A stretch of DNA of 64,000 nt from Dendrobium chrysotoxum (taxonomy: Eukaryota; Streptophyta; Magnoliopsida; Asparagales; Orchidaceae). The DNA lies in contig CM034300.1 in assembly GCA_019925795.1 (NCBI GenBank), forward strand, positions 68,985,021-69,049,020. The letters run 5' to 3'. Below are positions 45,582 to 56,772 of the stretch, piece after piece (positions within the stretch are counted from its first letter, which is position 1; each line of letters opens with the position of its first letter). Position numbers and translations under genes: made by a program. The notes under the pieces were generated by a model that saw only the letters and a list, made by a program, of their open reading frames with translations, was not told the origin of the DNA and did no database searches.

Positions 45582-46956
45582 ATGTACTCTTTCAGGTCAA
45601 ACATATCAGAAGCTTCGTTAAGCTTTGAGGAAGATAAAGTTCTTGATGATATGTCAAAAGATAATGAGCATAAGGGTGTGGCTGAATTTACTCGTATATT
45701 ACTTACAACAACATGTGTAATTCATGATTACTATGTATTGTATGTTTATAAGAGTCCTTTCATGACATCATGTCAAAGTCGGGATAAATGGGTGTGTGAG
45801 TTATTGCATAGCCATCCAACTAGATTTCATAACATTTTTGGAATGTTACAAGTTATTTTTTTGGACATACTTTCTTTGTTGGAATCATCATATGAGTTAC
45901 ATGGATCTCATAGAACTACTAGTAGAGAGGTACTTGCAATAACTTTGTATATTTTGGGATATAATGAGAGTATTAGATCAACATATGAACCTTTTCAGCA
46001 CTTTATAGAGATGATTAATAAATTATTTTATAATGGTGTGCAAGCATTAGTTCGATTAGCAATGGAGATTATTACACCTGTCGATAAGTTTTTTTATGAT
46101 ATTCCAGCACAACTTCTGAATGATGCATGATACATGCCATATTTTAAAGATTGCATAGGTGTTATTGATAGCACACATATCAATGTATGCATCCCTGTTG
46201 AGGAATTATTTGCTTATATAGGACATCATCATTCACCTACATAAAATGTAATGGTTGCATGTGATTTCAACATGTGTTTCACATTTGTTGCACCTGGTTG
46301 GGAGGGTTCAGTGCATGATGCACGCATATTTCAACGTACTGTGACGGATCCAAAATCTAATTTTTTGACATCACCTCCAAGTATTCATAATTTATATAAG
46401 CAAGCTATTATATATGTTGATATTTGGATATTATATATTAATAACAAATTCGTTAAGATGAAAGTTCTACTTAGTTGATGCTAGTTACCCTCTACAAAGG
46501 AGATTTTTGAAGTCGTATTTGGGAACAAGATATCACATACCTAATTTTAGAAGAGGATGTAGACCAATAAGGGGACATCAGGAGGTTTTTAATAGTAGAC
46601 ATTCCTCACTATGAAGTATAATTGAATGTGCGTTTGGTGTATGGAAAACGAAATGGGGAAATCTAAGAGATATGACTAATTATTCCTTTAACAAGCAACA
46701 TCTTATTATTGTGGGTACAATGACACTACATAACTATATTCGGCGACATGTTTCGCAAAATGACTCAGAATTTGAAAAATGTGACGTTGATGAAAATTTT
46801 GTTCATTCGGAGACATATCAATATAGAATAGGAGAGCATGTTGAAGAAAATACTACCTTGGAAGACGAAGTAGACTTTGGTGATGTTGAAGGTGTGCACG
46901 AGATGGTTGAACTAAGAGATAACATTGCATTTGAATTATGCAATTATAACAAGTAA
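45582..46956 (+). pseudogene. Harbinger ORF2: DDE transposase (HARBI1-like), broken
   Basis: A DDE nuclease (DDE_Tnp_4 type) of the PIF/Harbinger superfamily. The N-terminal region SRDKWVCELLHSHPTRFHNI and TTSREVLAITLYILGYNES is typical of the helix-turn-helix part. The catalytic triad is present: Asp in GVIDSTHI (codon 46167), Asp in GSVHDARIF (codon 46317) and Glu in SIIECAFGVWK (codon 46624). In-frame stops lie at 46128-46130 (TGA), 46242-46244 (TAA) and 46612-46614 (TGA). Each sits where relatives have Arg, Gln and Arg, as expected from C-to-T changes. A frameshift lies between about 46,450 and 46,500 (before VDASYPLQRRFL). The conserved tail LHNYIRRH is followed by an acidic C-terminus. 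Confidence 0.87.
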
Positions 46957-48064
46957 TATGAATATCCACAATTTTTTTATTTTAAATGATTTTATGTTTC
47001 ATTTTATACAAGGCCACATGCATCCACAGAAACATTGAATTTAATGTATGAATTTATTTAGCAAGTATATGATTACTCTTTCCAATTTACAAAGCATTCA
47101 TTGTAGTAGTATAAATGTGTATGAAGTTCTGCATTAGGATATTTTATTTAAGAATGATTGGGACTTTATGTTTAGTTACTTGCTGTTTGTTGTTTGTTGC
47201 TTAGTGCTAATGTCGAACCTCCTACTTTAAGACCCAACCCATGTTAGAATTTGACCTTATGTTGTTGCAATAAAGCTGATTACGGGTTAATGCATGGAAC
47301 ATTTAACCATCATCTCATTAAAATGCTACAGTTGTTATTTTTCAATTCATAGTTGAACTCAAATAAGTAATGTCACATACCATATTTGATCAGGGAAGCA
47401 TTTCACATATCATACTTTTTATTTCATCTTATAAATTCTTTGTAAAAACTTTTTTTTTTTTGAATTTGTATAGCCATGGCAGGCTTTGAAAGTGTTGTAG
47501 GCAGTATTAGTTTAGTGAGATCAGACATGGAGCCTACCCCAGTTACAGAAGATGGTTAACATGGAGATTATGTTCTTAAAGATCCAGAGTCTCAATATAT
47601 CTACATCCGCAAGGATGGAGGGATTAAGAGACCCCCATATATTTTGAATCATATTATTTTTATTTTTGAAATACTGTGCTAATGACACATTTTAGTTGAT
47701 GTTATCTTGTTCTATTTTTGTTTGTTGTTTGTTACAAAATGTGTTTGATTTATCTGTGTTTTAAAGAGAAATGAATTAGTGAAATGAAAGTACAAAGTTA
47801 CTATTTTTTCAACTATTGTTCCGGGAACATAAAACCTATTGAATCTTTTAGGAATTTCATAATTGTCTAATTTCTTTGATAGTACCCTCAGATTTGGAAC
47901 TTGGTGATATATCATGTAATCAATTTGTGAAATTTTAAGTGCTTGTATTTAGGAGTATTTTTTTTTTCTTGAATTTGTTAACAAGAATCACTTAATTTTG
48001 AATTAGTATCCTCTTCCAGCCTCTAGCTCTCTATTTGAGGAACTATTCCACTTCCATGTTGTGG

Positions 48065-48144
<80 letters not shown>

Positions 48145-48506
48145 GAAAAAATATTTTGTTAACACTTAAAATTTATTTATTAAATTAATATTCAAATTTT
48201 TTTATTTACAATAATTCAAACAGATGAAATTTTAAAAGAAATATATTTCATCATGACTTGAAAATTATATCGATCATACTTTTGGCCGACACAATCAAAC
48301 AATCCTTTCTAAAGCATGTATGGATGTTTAATGGCCAATTGCGATTTGTCAATGGAATGGCAGCTTATTTCTATAATTAATAAATAAAATATATCATTAT
48401 ATTGCTTCGTGTAAATAATTAATAATGTACTTTTGCATCCACCATCGATTGGAAGTATTTTGACTTAATAAAAAAATTAATTACATGTACTTAAATTTTA
48501 GAAATG
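46957..48506. other. Harbinger 3' region up to the LINE insertion
   Basis: Non-coding apart from a short open piece at 47,475-47,560 (MAGFESVVGSISLVRSDMEP, then a stop) of unknown origin. It contains the long (AT)n tract at 48066-48141. Confidence 0.45.
48066..48141. repeat. (AT)n microsatellite
   Basis: Thirty-eight uninterrupted AT dinucleotides. Confidence 0.97.
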
Positions 48507-48522
48507 GGTAATTAGGTCTTTT
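48507..48522. repeat. target-site duplication of the RTE LINE, left
   Basis: GGTAATTAGGTCTTTT, identical to 51692-51707. The first G may also belong to the TTG tail at the other end, so the true length is 14-16 bp. Confidence 0.95.
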
Positions 48523-48602
48523 AACACTGCCGTTGCCAAGTCCCAAGTCCTGGATGAGAAAAGTGGAGGGTTGCGTTAGGTAGTCGACAGCCAGCGTAAA
48601 AC

Positions 48603-51600
48603 TTGTTGAATAATAATGACATGAATCCTTTAAGAAATTGTGTTAATGTTAGGGCGTCCCCTGGAAGCGACGCGTTGTATGGCCTGAATACAGCGACAAG
48701 TGTGCAAGGGCCGCTGCACCGCCGCCCGGGTGCAGTGTTAAATAGGCAAGGGTTACCACATCAAGGACAGATGTGGGCAAAGAAGCTAGTCCATGAAACT
48801 AAAATTAAGATAGGAACTTAGAATATAGGTTCCCTTACAGGAAAATTAATGGAATTAATAGATATTATGATTCATAGAAAGATAAATATTTTGTGCATTC
48901 AGGAAACTAAATGGGTTGGAGAGAAGGCTAAGGAGATTGATAGTTTAGGATTTAAACTTTGGTATTCGGGTAGGAGTCGTACTAGAAATGGTGTAGGTGT
49001 GATTTTAGATAAGAGTTTGAAGGATAATGTTATAAATATTAATAGAATTGGAGATAGAATTATAGCTTTAAAGATTATTGTTGATGCTAAGATTGTTAAC
49101 ATTATAAGTGCTTATGCTCCTCAAGTGGGTTTGGATATGGATTCAAAATTAAAATTTTGGAATGACTTAGAAGAATTAATACAAAAGATACCTCTTGAAG
49201 AAAGAGTTTTTATTGGAGGAGATTTAAATGGACATGTTGGTAGAGAGGTAGATGATTTTAAAAGCATTCATGGTGGCCATGGGTTTGGAACGACAAATGA
49301 AGGTGGTAAGTCCATATTAGATTTTTGTTTAGCTTATGATTTTTTAATTGCTAATACATTATTTAAGAAAAGGAATGAGCATCTCATTACTTATAAAAAT
49401 GGATATAGTACAACTCAGATTGATTATTTTCTTATAAGGAAATTAGATCGTTTAGATTGCAAAGATTGTAAAGTTATTCCGAGTGAAAACTTATGTACCC
49501 AACATCGTTTATTAGTTTTGGACTTGAAGATAATGGGGAAGAAATTAAAAAATAAAGTAAAACGTTTTCCTAGGATTAGATGGGGGCATTTAAAGAATAT
49601 TAACAAAAATATTTTTGAGAGTAAGATTTTAGATCTTAAGATTTTGTCTGTGCATGAGGATGCTAATGTTATGTGGAAAAAAGTGGCTAGTAATATTAAG
49701 AATATTGCAAAAGATGTGCTTGGAGTTTCAAAGGGAAAAACTCCTAATAGTAAAAATAGTTGGTGGTGGAATCCAAATGTGCAAGAAAAGATTAAAAATA
49801 AGAAGATTTGTTATAAAAATTGGTTTAATTGTAAAAATTCTGATAATTGGAAATTATATAAAGAGGCACGTAAGGAATCTAAGAAAGCAATATGTGATGC
49901 AAAGAGTTTAGCTTTTAGTGATTTATATAATAGATTAGATACTAAGGAGGGAGAAAGATATATGTATAAGCTAGCCAAACAAAGAGATAGGAGTAGTAAG
50001 GATTTAGTTCAAGTGAAGTGTATTAAGGATGAAGATCAAAAAGTACTTTTTTTAGAAGATGATATTCAACAAAGGTGGATGAGATATTTTGCTAAACTTT
50101 TTAATGAAGAATGTGAAAATAAAATTGACTGTAGTGACCTTAGCACCTTAAATGAAAATAAAGATTTCTGTTTTTATCGGCGTATTAGTAAAACCGAAGT
50201 TAGAGAGGCTTTAAAGAAAATGAAGGGTGGAAAAGCTGTTGGACCTGATGATATTCCAATAGAGGTGTGGAAATGCTTAGGAGATGAAGGAATTTCTTGG
50301 CTTACTAAACTTTTTAATAATGTTTTGAAGACTAAAAAGATGCCAGATGAGTGGAGAATGAGTGTGTTAATCCCTATTTTTAAGAATAAAGGTGATGCAC
50401 AAGATTGTGCGAATTATAGAGGAATTAAGTTAATGTGTCATACTTTAAAACTATGGGAACAAGTTATGGAGCATAGGTTGCGACGTGATACTAATGTTTC
50501 TCAAAATCAATTTGGATTTATGCCGGGTAGGTCTACTATGGAAGCCATACATTTATTAAGAGGTTTGATGGAGAAATATAGAGAGAATAAGGAGGATTTA
50601 CATATGATATTTATTGATTTAGAAAAAGCATATGATAAAGTTCCAAGAGAAGTGCTATGGAGAGTTCTTGAAAAGAAAGAAGTTAATAACGCTTATATTC
50701 AAATCATTAAAGATATGTATGCAGGAGCTATTACTTGTGTTCAAACACAAGGTGGTTTGACCAAGTATTTTCCTATTTCGGTTGGATTACACCAAGGATC
50801 AGCCTTAAGCCCATATCTTTTTGCTTTAGTCATCGATGTTCTCACTAGACATTTGCAAGAGGATGTACCTTGGTGTATGCTTTTTGCTGATGATATTCTT
50901 CTTATTGATAAGACTAGAGAGGGAGTTGAAGGTAAACTAGAATTGTGGAGGTCAACCTTAGAGTCTAAAGGTTTTCGCTTGAGTAGATCTAAAACGGAAT
51001 ATATGGAGTGTAATTTTAGTAATAATAGACCTAGTGAGGGCATTGTGACTTTGGCCGATCAAGTCATTAATAAGAGTACACGTTTTAGATATCTTGGATC
51101 TATTGTTCAGAGTGATGGTGATATAGATGGGGATATTATCAGCAGAATCCAAGTTGGATGGTTGAAGTGGAGGAATGCATCGGGCTTATTGTGTGATAGA
51201 AAAGTACCCCTCAAACTTAAGGGAAAATTCTATAAGATGGTGGTGAGACCTGCAATGCTTTATGGTGCTGAATGTTGGCCATTAAAAGAGAAGCATAATT
51301 CTAAGTTAAGTGTTGCAGAGATGAGGATGCTCAGGTGGATGAGTGGCTTTACCCTTAGAGATAGGATACGAAATGAGCATATTCGTGAAAAGGTTGGAGT
51401 AGCTCTAGTGGAAGATAAGATTAGAGAGAGTCGCCTTAGATGGTTTGGTCACGTAAAACGGCAGCCTCCCGATGACCCGGTTAGGAAAGTAGAGGTCTTA
51501 GATTTGACTTATGTTAAGAAAGGTAGAGGTAGACTTAAAAAGACTTGGTTAGAAAATACTAGAAATGATCTTTCTTTATTAGATTTAAACGAGAATTTGA

Positions 51601-51653
51601 CTTTTAATAGGACACAATGGAGAAAAAGGATTCATGTAGCCGACCCCACGTAG
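48603..51653 (+). pseudogene. RTE endonuclease-reverse transcriptase ORF with one nonsense codon
   Basis: From the ATG at 48603 the frame is open to 51653 except for TAG at 48819-48821. The part downstream of that stop, from Met 48849, is 934 codons without a break. Counting from 48849: AP-endonuclease domain at about residues 1-225 (CIQETKW at 15-21, GGDLNGH at 122, DYFL at 192, QHRLLVLDL at 217); RT at about 455-720 with KAVGPDDIPIEVWK, FMPGRS, FIDLEKAYDKVP, LHQGSALSPYLF and the catalytic FADD at 677; then a C-terminal region with LRWFGHVKRQP. The TAG replaces the Trp of the first endonuclease motif (G-T-W-N-I), just before the conserved Asn. Initiation at 48849 would remove that motif, so the endonuclease is probably inactive. 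The RT looks intact. Confidence 0.93.
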
Positions 51654-51691
51654 TGGGATAAAGGCTTGATGTTGTTGTTGTTGTTGTTGTT
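51654..51691 (+). repeat. RTE 3' tail with (TTG)n
   Basis: GGATAAAGGCTTGATG followed by about seven TTG units. The same end, inverted, marks the fragments at 14.55 and 31.2 kb, and a shortened version ends the mini-RTE at 26.6 kb. In RTE elements this tail is recognised by the reverse transcriptase. Confidence 0.88.
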
Positions 51692-51707
51692 GGTAATTAG
51701 GTCTTTT
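51692..51707. repeat. target-site duplication of the RTE LINE, right
   Basis: GGTAATTAGGTCTTTT, perfect copy of 48507-48522. Confidence 0.95.
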
Positions 51708-51898
51708 CTTACAAAATCGTGAAAGCTGAACGCTTATACAAACAATTTTTATCTATTTTCAAGTTTTACTAAGCACTTAAAAGTAATGTGATTCAAACAA
51801 AACTCATTATCAAAACAAGAGTTTTTTAAATTCCTTTTTCTCAACATCTATTTTTAAAACTCCATTTTAGATAAGCAACAATCCAACCAAACGAGTCC
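51708..51898. other. right end of the Harbinger element
   Basis: About 190 bp between the LINE and the right TIR (...CAATCCAACCAAACGAGTCC), followed by TAA at 51899-51901. It has no coding content. Confidence 0.8.
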
Positions 51899-52162
51899 TA
51901 AGTCTAATGGCATCATCACTAATACTATTGTACTTAAATATTTCATAAATTTCTAAAAATTTTGCTAAATGTAGGTTAGGATCTTCAATGAGAGTACTCT
52001 CAAACTAAAAATTTTGTATTATCTGAATGATTGCAGGTTTTAATTCAAAGTTATTAGCTTAGATGTAGGTCTATTTATGCTCTGATGAATTTCGTCTACC
52101 ATAGGGTTTACAAAATCCTTAAGAGATCTAGGATGATCTAAGTTTTGAATAGGGTCAGCCAT
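51899..52162 (-). pseudogene. Athila-type gag, N-terminal part
   Basis: The ATG is at 52162-52160 on the minus strand. It reads MADPIQNLDHPRSLKDFVNP, then after some decay NLHLAKFLEIYEIFKYN and SDDAIRL, ending at the Harbinger insertion point. Athila gag proteins have this order directly before the SLRDKAKxWL segment found at 41.3 kb. The two halves join in frame if the Harbinger element and one TAA are removed. At least one stop (after the TLN phrase) shows it is dead. Confidence 0.82.
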
Positions 52163-52368
52163 TTTTAAATTCTTTTTGTATTTCTAATTTTAGAAATCGT
52201 TCTCTTAATTTTTTAATCAAAATTTAGCAATGATTCCTCTCTATGACTTCTAAGCATGCAATCATAATTGTGCAATTAGTAAAATAAAATAAAAGAATAA
52301 AATAATATAGTATGACTAATTATATAATTGATTCAATATTATTGTAAATTTTATAAATAAAATAAATT

Positions 52369-52390
52369 CTTCCCCGGCAACTGTGCCGAA
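52369..52390 (-). other. primer-binding site of the Athila-type element (tRNA-Asp type)
   Basis: The minus strand reads CGGCACAGTTGCCGGGGAAG six bases after the LTR end. This is a slightly mutated form of TGGCGCCGTTGCCGGGGA, the tRNA-Asp-type PBS usual for Athila/Tat gypsy elements. It fixes the element's orientation (minus) and the inner edge of the LTR. Confidence 0.8.
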
Positions 52391-52394
52391 AACT

Positions 52395-54030
52395 TGATGG
52401 CGACGGTGGAGTAACCTAAAAAATTATGAAAATAATTTAGGGCTCTATTAATCCCTAAATAATGCTTAAGTTTTCTTTGAGATAAAAATTATAAAATTCT
52501 CACTTAATATACACAAGTATACATGCTAAATCAAGTAATATAGTCATAGAGTAAAGTATCGATCCTATGAGGAAGAATATTTACTTGTAAATATTAGTAT
52601 TGTCTACTATAATTACAATAATTATCCTACTTAATAAAATAAATTTTGATGGAGATTCAATCACTTAATTTAAAATAAAAAAATAAATTAAATATTATTT
52701 GGATAAAATATTATGAATTGAAGGAATGTAAATATATTATGTTTCCTAATGATTCTCTTTTATTTTAATGATATTCAGAGCATATGCAATACTGACCACT
52801 CAATCGAGCGTGAAGAGACAAAAGATAGATTAAACCTTGCAACCCCAATACTACGCTAAACTCCCATAATTTATCATCCTATGAAAATCTTAGAAGAGTA
52901 AGTAAATTATATACTATTAAAACCTCCTCATTACAATTCATTTCTATAAATTTGGTATATGTTAAGCATTATGCCTATGCTTGCACTATATCAATCCAAT
53001 ATACCTAGTTGAGCCTATTTTTCAATTTTTAAGCTCCACATTACACTTGATATTAACTATACATATGACCATTAAGTTTATTAAATAAAGACCTGGTATA
53101 TTAAAAATATCATTAAAATATTAATGAAGAAAATTCATTAATACTCCATATTTCATTTATACCATCAATTCAAAACTAGAGAATTTAGCTAGACATGGAG
53201 AACATGTGAAGCAAACTCATTTTTATTAATTGCACAAAAAATAAGTACAAAAAAAGATAACACTGAATGGGTTCAATGATCTCCTCTATACTCCTCCTTG
53301 AACTTATAGAATTACTTTCATAAATATTGATCAAACACTCTTATGAAGTGGATCTAGTGCTCCCTGAATTTTCTTAGTTGTCATTGCTAAGAAAATTATA
53401 GAGAAGCACTATGAAGACTGAAATTAACAAAGTGAATGAACTCTCTTACTAATATTACAGACATACTATTTATAAAAAAATACAGAAAATGGACTCTGGC
53501 ACCACAATGCTTTAGACACCATGCTTTAGACACTTGTGTCACGGTGCCCACAAAATGAACTAACATCGCATAACTGAAGAATTTCCTTCTCTGTGATGCT
53601 TGCTGATATGGACCCGCTGTTTAATGAATCAACGTGTCGCTTCACTGGCAGATCATGCCTGTCGGGTACAATTATAACATTGCGATGTTCCTAGCGATTG
53701 AGCGACATGGCGTCCACATGGCACTCCCCTCAGCTTGGTGGCACTATAAATTGGCGCTGAGGTGCTGTGTACACAGAGACTGAACTTTGCAGCGCTGACT
53801 CCTCTGAAGCCGCAGTGTTGTTAAATAATAACTAGGAGCCGCCATATCCATATTGGGCGCTCCGACGGTGTCAATGATGATACCGCGGTGGTATATTATC
53901 CTACACCGCGACGCTATATGATACTTAGAATTTCATGTATTTCCTAAATTTTTCCTACACAACACAACTAAAATAACACGATTTTACTTGCATTTTAACA
54001 TATAAAACACAACATTATTTACACTCATCA
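52395..54030 (-). repeat. 5' LTR of the Athila-type element (about 1.64 kb)
   Basis: On the plus strand it begins TGATGGCGACGG and ends TTACACTCATCA. Read on the minus strand it starts TGATGAGTGTAAATAATG and ends CGCCATCA, with TG...CA termini and the PBS just inside. No second copy was recognised to the left of gag at 40.3 kb, so the 3' LTR is lost or outside the window. Sequence at 53,500-53,920 is richer in GC (GCGACATGGCGTCC, TGAAGCCGCAGTG), as is common for the R/U5 side of plant LTRs. Confidence 0.75.
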
Positions 54031-55318
54031 CGAGGTTTTCAATTAAAAATATACAATGAGGTTGACAAGGTCTGATCTTCCCTTATAAGATGCTAGGTTG
54101 CCATCTTAGACCACGCTAGCGACCTTGCTTCTACAATCTCCCTAAAAAACTATATTTATCAATCACGGCTCCCTTGTCCCCACTTGCCTGGCTTTAGAAT
54201 CTTCATTGTAAGTGTGGTTGTAGGTCTCATTTGCATTATGTGTCAAAGCTAATGCCCTGACACTAGATCATCTTCTTTGGATTACTAAGTCTGATTATCC
54301 CTATGGTATTTTCACCCTTGTGGCCATCTTTTGAACTCGCTCAAATTTTCCTTGGATCATTCTTATGAGCCTTTCTTCCATCTTAATCAAATCATAGTGG
54401 TTCGTAAAATTATGGTTCTTCATTTTCACCTATCACTTCTTATTTTTTTATTTTTTTTTTTTGCTTCATATAGTGCTTGACTTTTGGTCGCAAGCATAAA
54501 TCCACACTCACAACACATAAGAGGATGTTGGATCCAAATTTTTTTGGGTGATGCTTTCATCCTAATGGCAAGTCTAGCTAGGTAGATAGGATAGGAGAGG
54601 AGAAAATGGGCAAGGAGAAGCCCTGTAATTATATCTACGTGAATATTAAAAATATCATGAATGACCAAAAAAAATATCTTCCAACCATTTAGTTATAGAG
54701 CTAAGAGGGCTACATTATAGGCTATACATAGATAAATAATAAATAATACAATTTTTTGACTATTATAGACGCATGTACAAGACATTGTTACTACATGTGG
54801 ATAAATATCTCTGATATGGCTCGTGTTATTTCCCTGGGCGAGTGCTCTAGATGAGTGCCTTTGGCAAACTCTTTTGAGCTAGGGACTTGTGTGCCTAATG
54901 AGTTTGCTAATACGAAGTTGATGTGTGTGTATCTCCTGTAATTTGAATGGGAGTTTTTATGTGGGATGAGTCACCTTGGCTTTGTCGAGTCTTTATTTAT
55001 GGTGAGTTCTCATGAGGTGAGTATCTCTTTAGTCAAGATCTATTGAGAGGGAGTTCCTCACTTGGTCAAACTTATTCGGGATGCGTGCTTCCTTAGTTGA
55101 GCTCCTTTAATGGATCTTATCGGGGTAGATGCTCATTTGAGCGGGGTGCGTTTTGGACATATCTACCTCTTGGCTAAGCTCCTCTAATGTAAACTCAACT
55201 GAGCCATACGAATTATCTATACTGCATATTGCGGTATGCAACAAAATTCGTATATATTTATCTATATATGTTTAAAATTTTTATATTTATTTATATATAA
55301 TATTTTTGTCTCAAAGAC

Positions 55319-55322
<4 letters not shown>
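54031..55322. other. repeat-derived stretch including LTR-like copy B
   Basis: The part at 54,705-55,200 is the diverged partner of the 8.17-8.83 kb repeat. A minus-strand open frame at 54426-54668 (MVIHDIFNIHVDIITGLLLA start) weakly resembles fragments of plant transposon-associated proteins, but no motif settles it. No gene is called. Confidence 0.4.

Positions 55323-55386
<64 letters not shown>
55323..55386. repeat. (AT)n microsatellite
   Basis: Thirty-two uninterrupted AT/TA dinucleotides. Confidence 0.97.
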
Positions 55387-55389
<3 letters not shown>

Positions 55390-55546
55390 GATGTGATGTA
55401 AAATTAGAGTTCAATATAAATATTTATAATTTTTTTTAATAGTAATATATAAATACTATAAAAAAAACCTATTAAATGTATGTAAATCCCTCATCTAAAA
55501 AGACAAAGCAATGAAAATAACATGAAACATCGCAACCAGCGAAAAT

Positions 55547-55552
55547 TTTATT
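55547..55552 (-). terminator. candidate polyadenylation signal of the proline-rich gene
   Basis: AATAAA on the minus strand (TTTATT on the plus strand) lies about 160 bases downstream of the stop codon of the proline-rich gene. This is a reasonable 3' UTR length. Another AATAAA overlaps the stop codon itself and is too close to be used. Confidence 0.4.
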
Positions 55553-55711
55553 AGTTGCGTGAAGCTGATCTTCAATGAAATTATGTTTGTGAGCCATAGG
55601 AGATACAGTGAGGAAAGATAGCCGCTTTCCGAGTACGGTTGATTAATAAAACTTATACAGATTTACATGTATATGCCAGCTTCTTCTCCATAATTCCAAA
55701 TCCATATGAGT

Positions 55712-56731
55712 TTATTCACATTGCCCCGGCGGGCAATGTTTGCTTGGCGGCGGAGGTGGTGGGGGGTACTTGCATGGGCTAGGAGGTTTTGGTGACGGTG
55801 GTGGCGACGTCGGAGGTGGTGATTTCGGCAGCGGTAGTGTCGGAGGTGGCGAGGTAGAAGGCGGCGATTTCGGAGGTGGCAAGGTGGGCGGCTGCGACTT
55901 CGGAGGTGGCAAGGTTGGAGGAGGTGAGGTCCGTGGTCGAAAGGTTGGCGGCGAGGTGGATGGCGGGGATTTCGGAGGTGGTGATGTGGGTGGCGGTGAC
56001 TTTGCAGGTGGCGATGTGGGCGGAGGCGACTTCGGAGGCGGCGAGGTTTGAGGTGGAGAGGTTGGCGGCGGTGACTTCGGAGGTGGCGATGTTTGCGGCG
56101 GCGACTTCGGAGGTGGCGATGTTGGCGGCGGCAACTTCGGAGGCGGCGAGGTTTGAGGTGGAGAGGTTGGCGGTGGTGACTTCGGAGGTGGCGATGGTTG
56201 CGGCGGCGACTTCGGAGGCAGCTAGGTATGAGGTGGAGAGGTTGGCGGCGAGGACTTCGGAGGTGGCGATGTTGGCGTCGGCGACTTCGGAGGCGGCGAT
56301 GTTAGCGGCGGCGACTTCGGAGACGGCGAGGTTTGAGGTGGAGAGGTTGGCGGTGGTGACTTCGGAGGTGGCGGTGTGGGCGACTTCGGAGGTGGTGAGG
56401 TGGGTGGCCGCGACTTCGGGGGTGGTGAGATCGGAGGCGGCGAGGTGGGTGGCGATCTCGGAGGCGGTGACCTGATCGGCGGCGACTTCGGAGGCGGCGA
56501 GGTTGGAGGCGTAGACTTTGGTGGTGGCGAGATAGACGGCGGAGACTTCGGAGGCGGCAATGTTGGAGACGGTGAGGTGTGCCGCGGCGGAGGCGGCGGC
56601 GGCGGTTCCAAGCATAGGCCGGAGGATGGTCCTGATTTGCATGGCTGAGCAATGTCACCAGCGCAGTGAACGGTCAAGAGGATAGCGGTGACTAAGAAAG
56701 AAAAATTCGGGACCCACCACAAAATATTCAT
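55712..56731 (-). CDS. secreted proline-rich / extensin-like cell-wall protein, interrupted by one stop
   Basis: Begins MNILWWVPNFSFLVTAILLT, a signal peptide with cleavage likely after VHCAG, then a short Cys-containing segment (PCKSGPSSGLCLEPP). A long repeat region of SPPPKSPPPTSPPP units follows, ending CKYPPPPPPPSKHCPPGQCE and TAA. About 340 codons in total. In-frame TAG at 56222-56224 replaces a Ser (TCG in the equivalent repeats: ...PPQTSPPP) and would cut the product to 169 residues; the frame is open again after it to the end. SPPP units are substrates for hydroxylation and O-glycosylation in extensin-type wall proteins. GGCGG-rich antisense and frame-shifted readings over the region are by-products. 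Either a recent pseudogene, a truncated but functional allele, or a sequence error. The strict SPPPP units of classical extensins and Tyr cross-link motifs are scarce, so I use the broader name. Confidence 0.75.
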
Positions 56732-56772
56732 TTTATTTTATTTTTATCAATTTTCTTTATGATGTGGAGTGA

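Larger units (their letters stand above)
48523..51691 (+). mobile_element. full-length RTE-clade LINE (3.17 kb)
   Basis: The element begins AACACTGCCGTTGCCAAGTC, carries a short GC-richer leader, one long ORF encoding endonuclease and reverse transcriptase, and a very short 3' UTR ending in GATGTTG(TTG)n. It lies between 16-bp target duplications. A single ORF, a leader of about 80 bp and a short repeat tail rather than poly(A) are characteristic of the RTE clade. It sits in the 3' part of the Harbinger element. At least four other copies or fragments occur in the window (14.5, 26.5, 28.0 and 31.2 kb), all shorter or more damaged. Confidence 0.95.
41344..51898 (+). mobile_element. PIF/Harbinger DNA transposon, split by an RTE LINE
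   Basis: The left terminus GGCCTCGTTTGATTAGGCTT and the inverse of the right terminus, GGACTCGTTTGGTTGGATTG, form imperfect TIRs with TAA on both sides. Inside, both on the plus strand, lie a Myb/SANT-like ORF (42.66-43.64 kb) and a DDE transposase (45.58-46.96 kb), the two genes expected of an autonomous PIF/Harbinger element. Both are inactivated. The length of 10.55 kb drops to about 7.4 kb without the LINE at 48,523-51,691. The element interrupts Athila gag within one codon context, and the gag frame resumes on the other side of a single TAA. A GC-richer leader at 41,640-41,900 has no supported coding sequence. Confidence 0.88.

Noticed and set aside
49654..49911. Additional open frames inside the RTE LINE (also 48899-49102, 49424-49606, 50741-51043 and 50958-51152 on the minus strand)
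   Set aside because: Out-of-frame or antisense shadows of the 934-codon RTE frame.
55740..56648. Long open frames on the plus strand (Gly-rich) and in other minus frames (Ala/Ser/Thr-rich 287 codons, Arg-rich 118 codons) over the proline-rich gene
   Set aside because: Shadows of the GC-rich Pro codon repeat. Only the Pro frame has a signal peptide, TATA box and sensible C-terminus.
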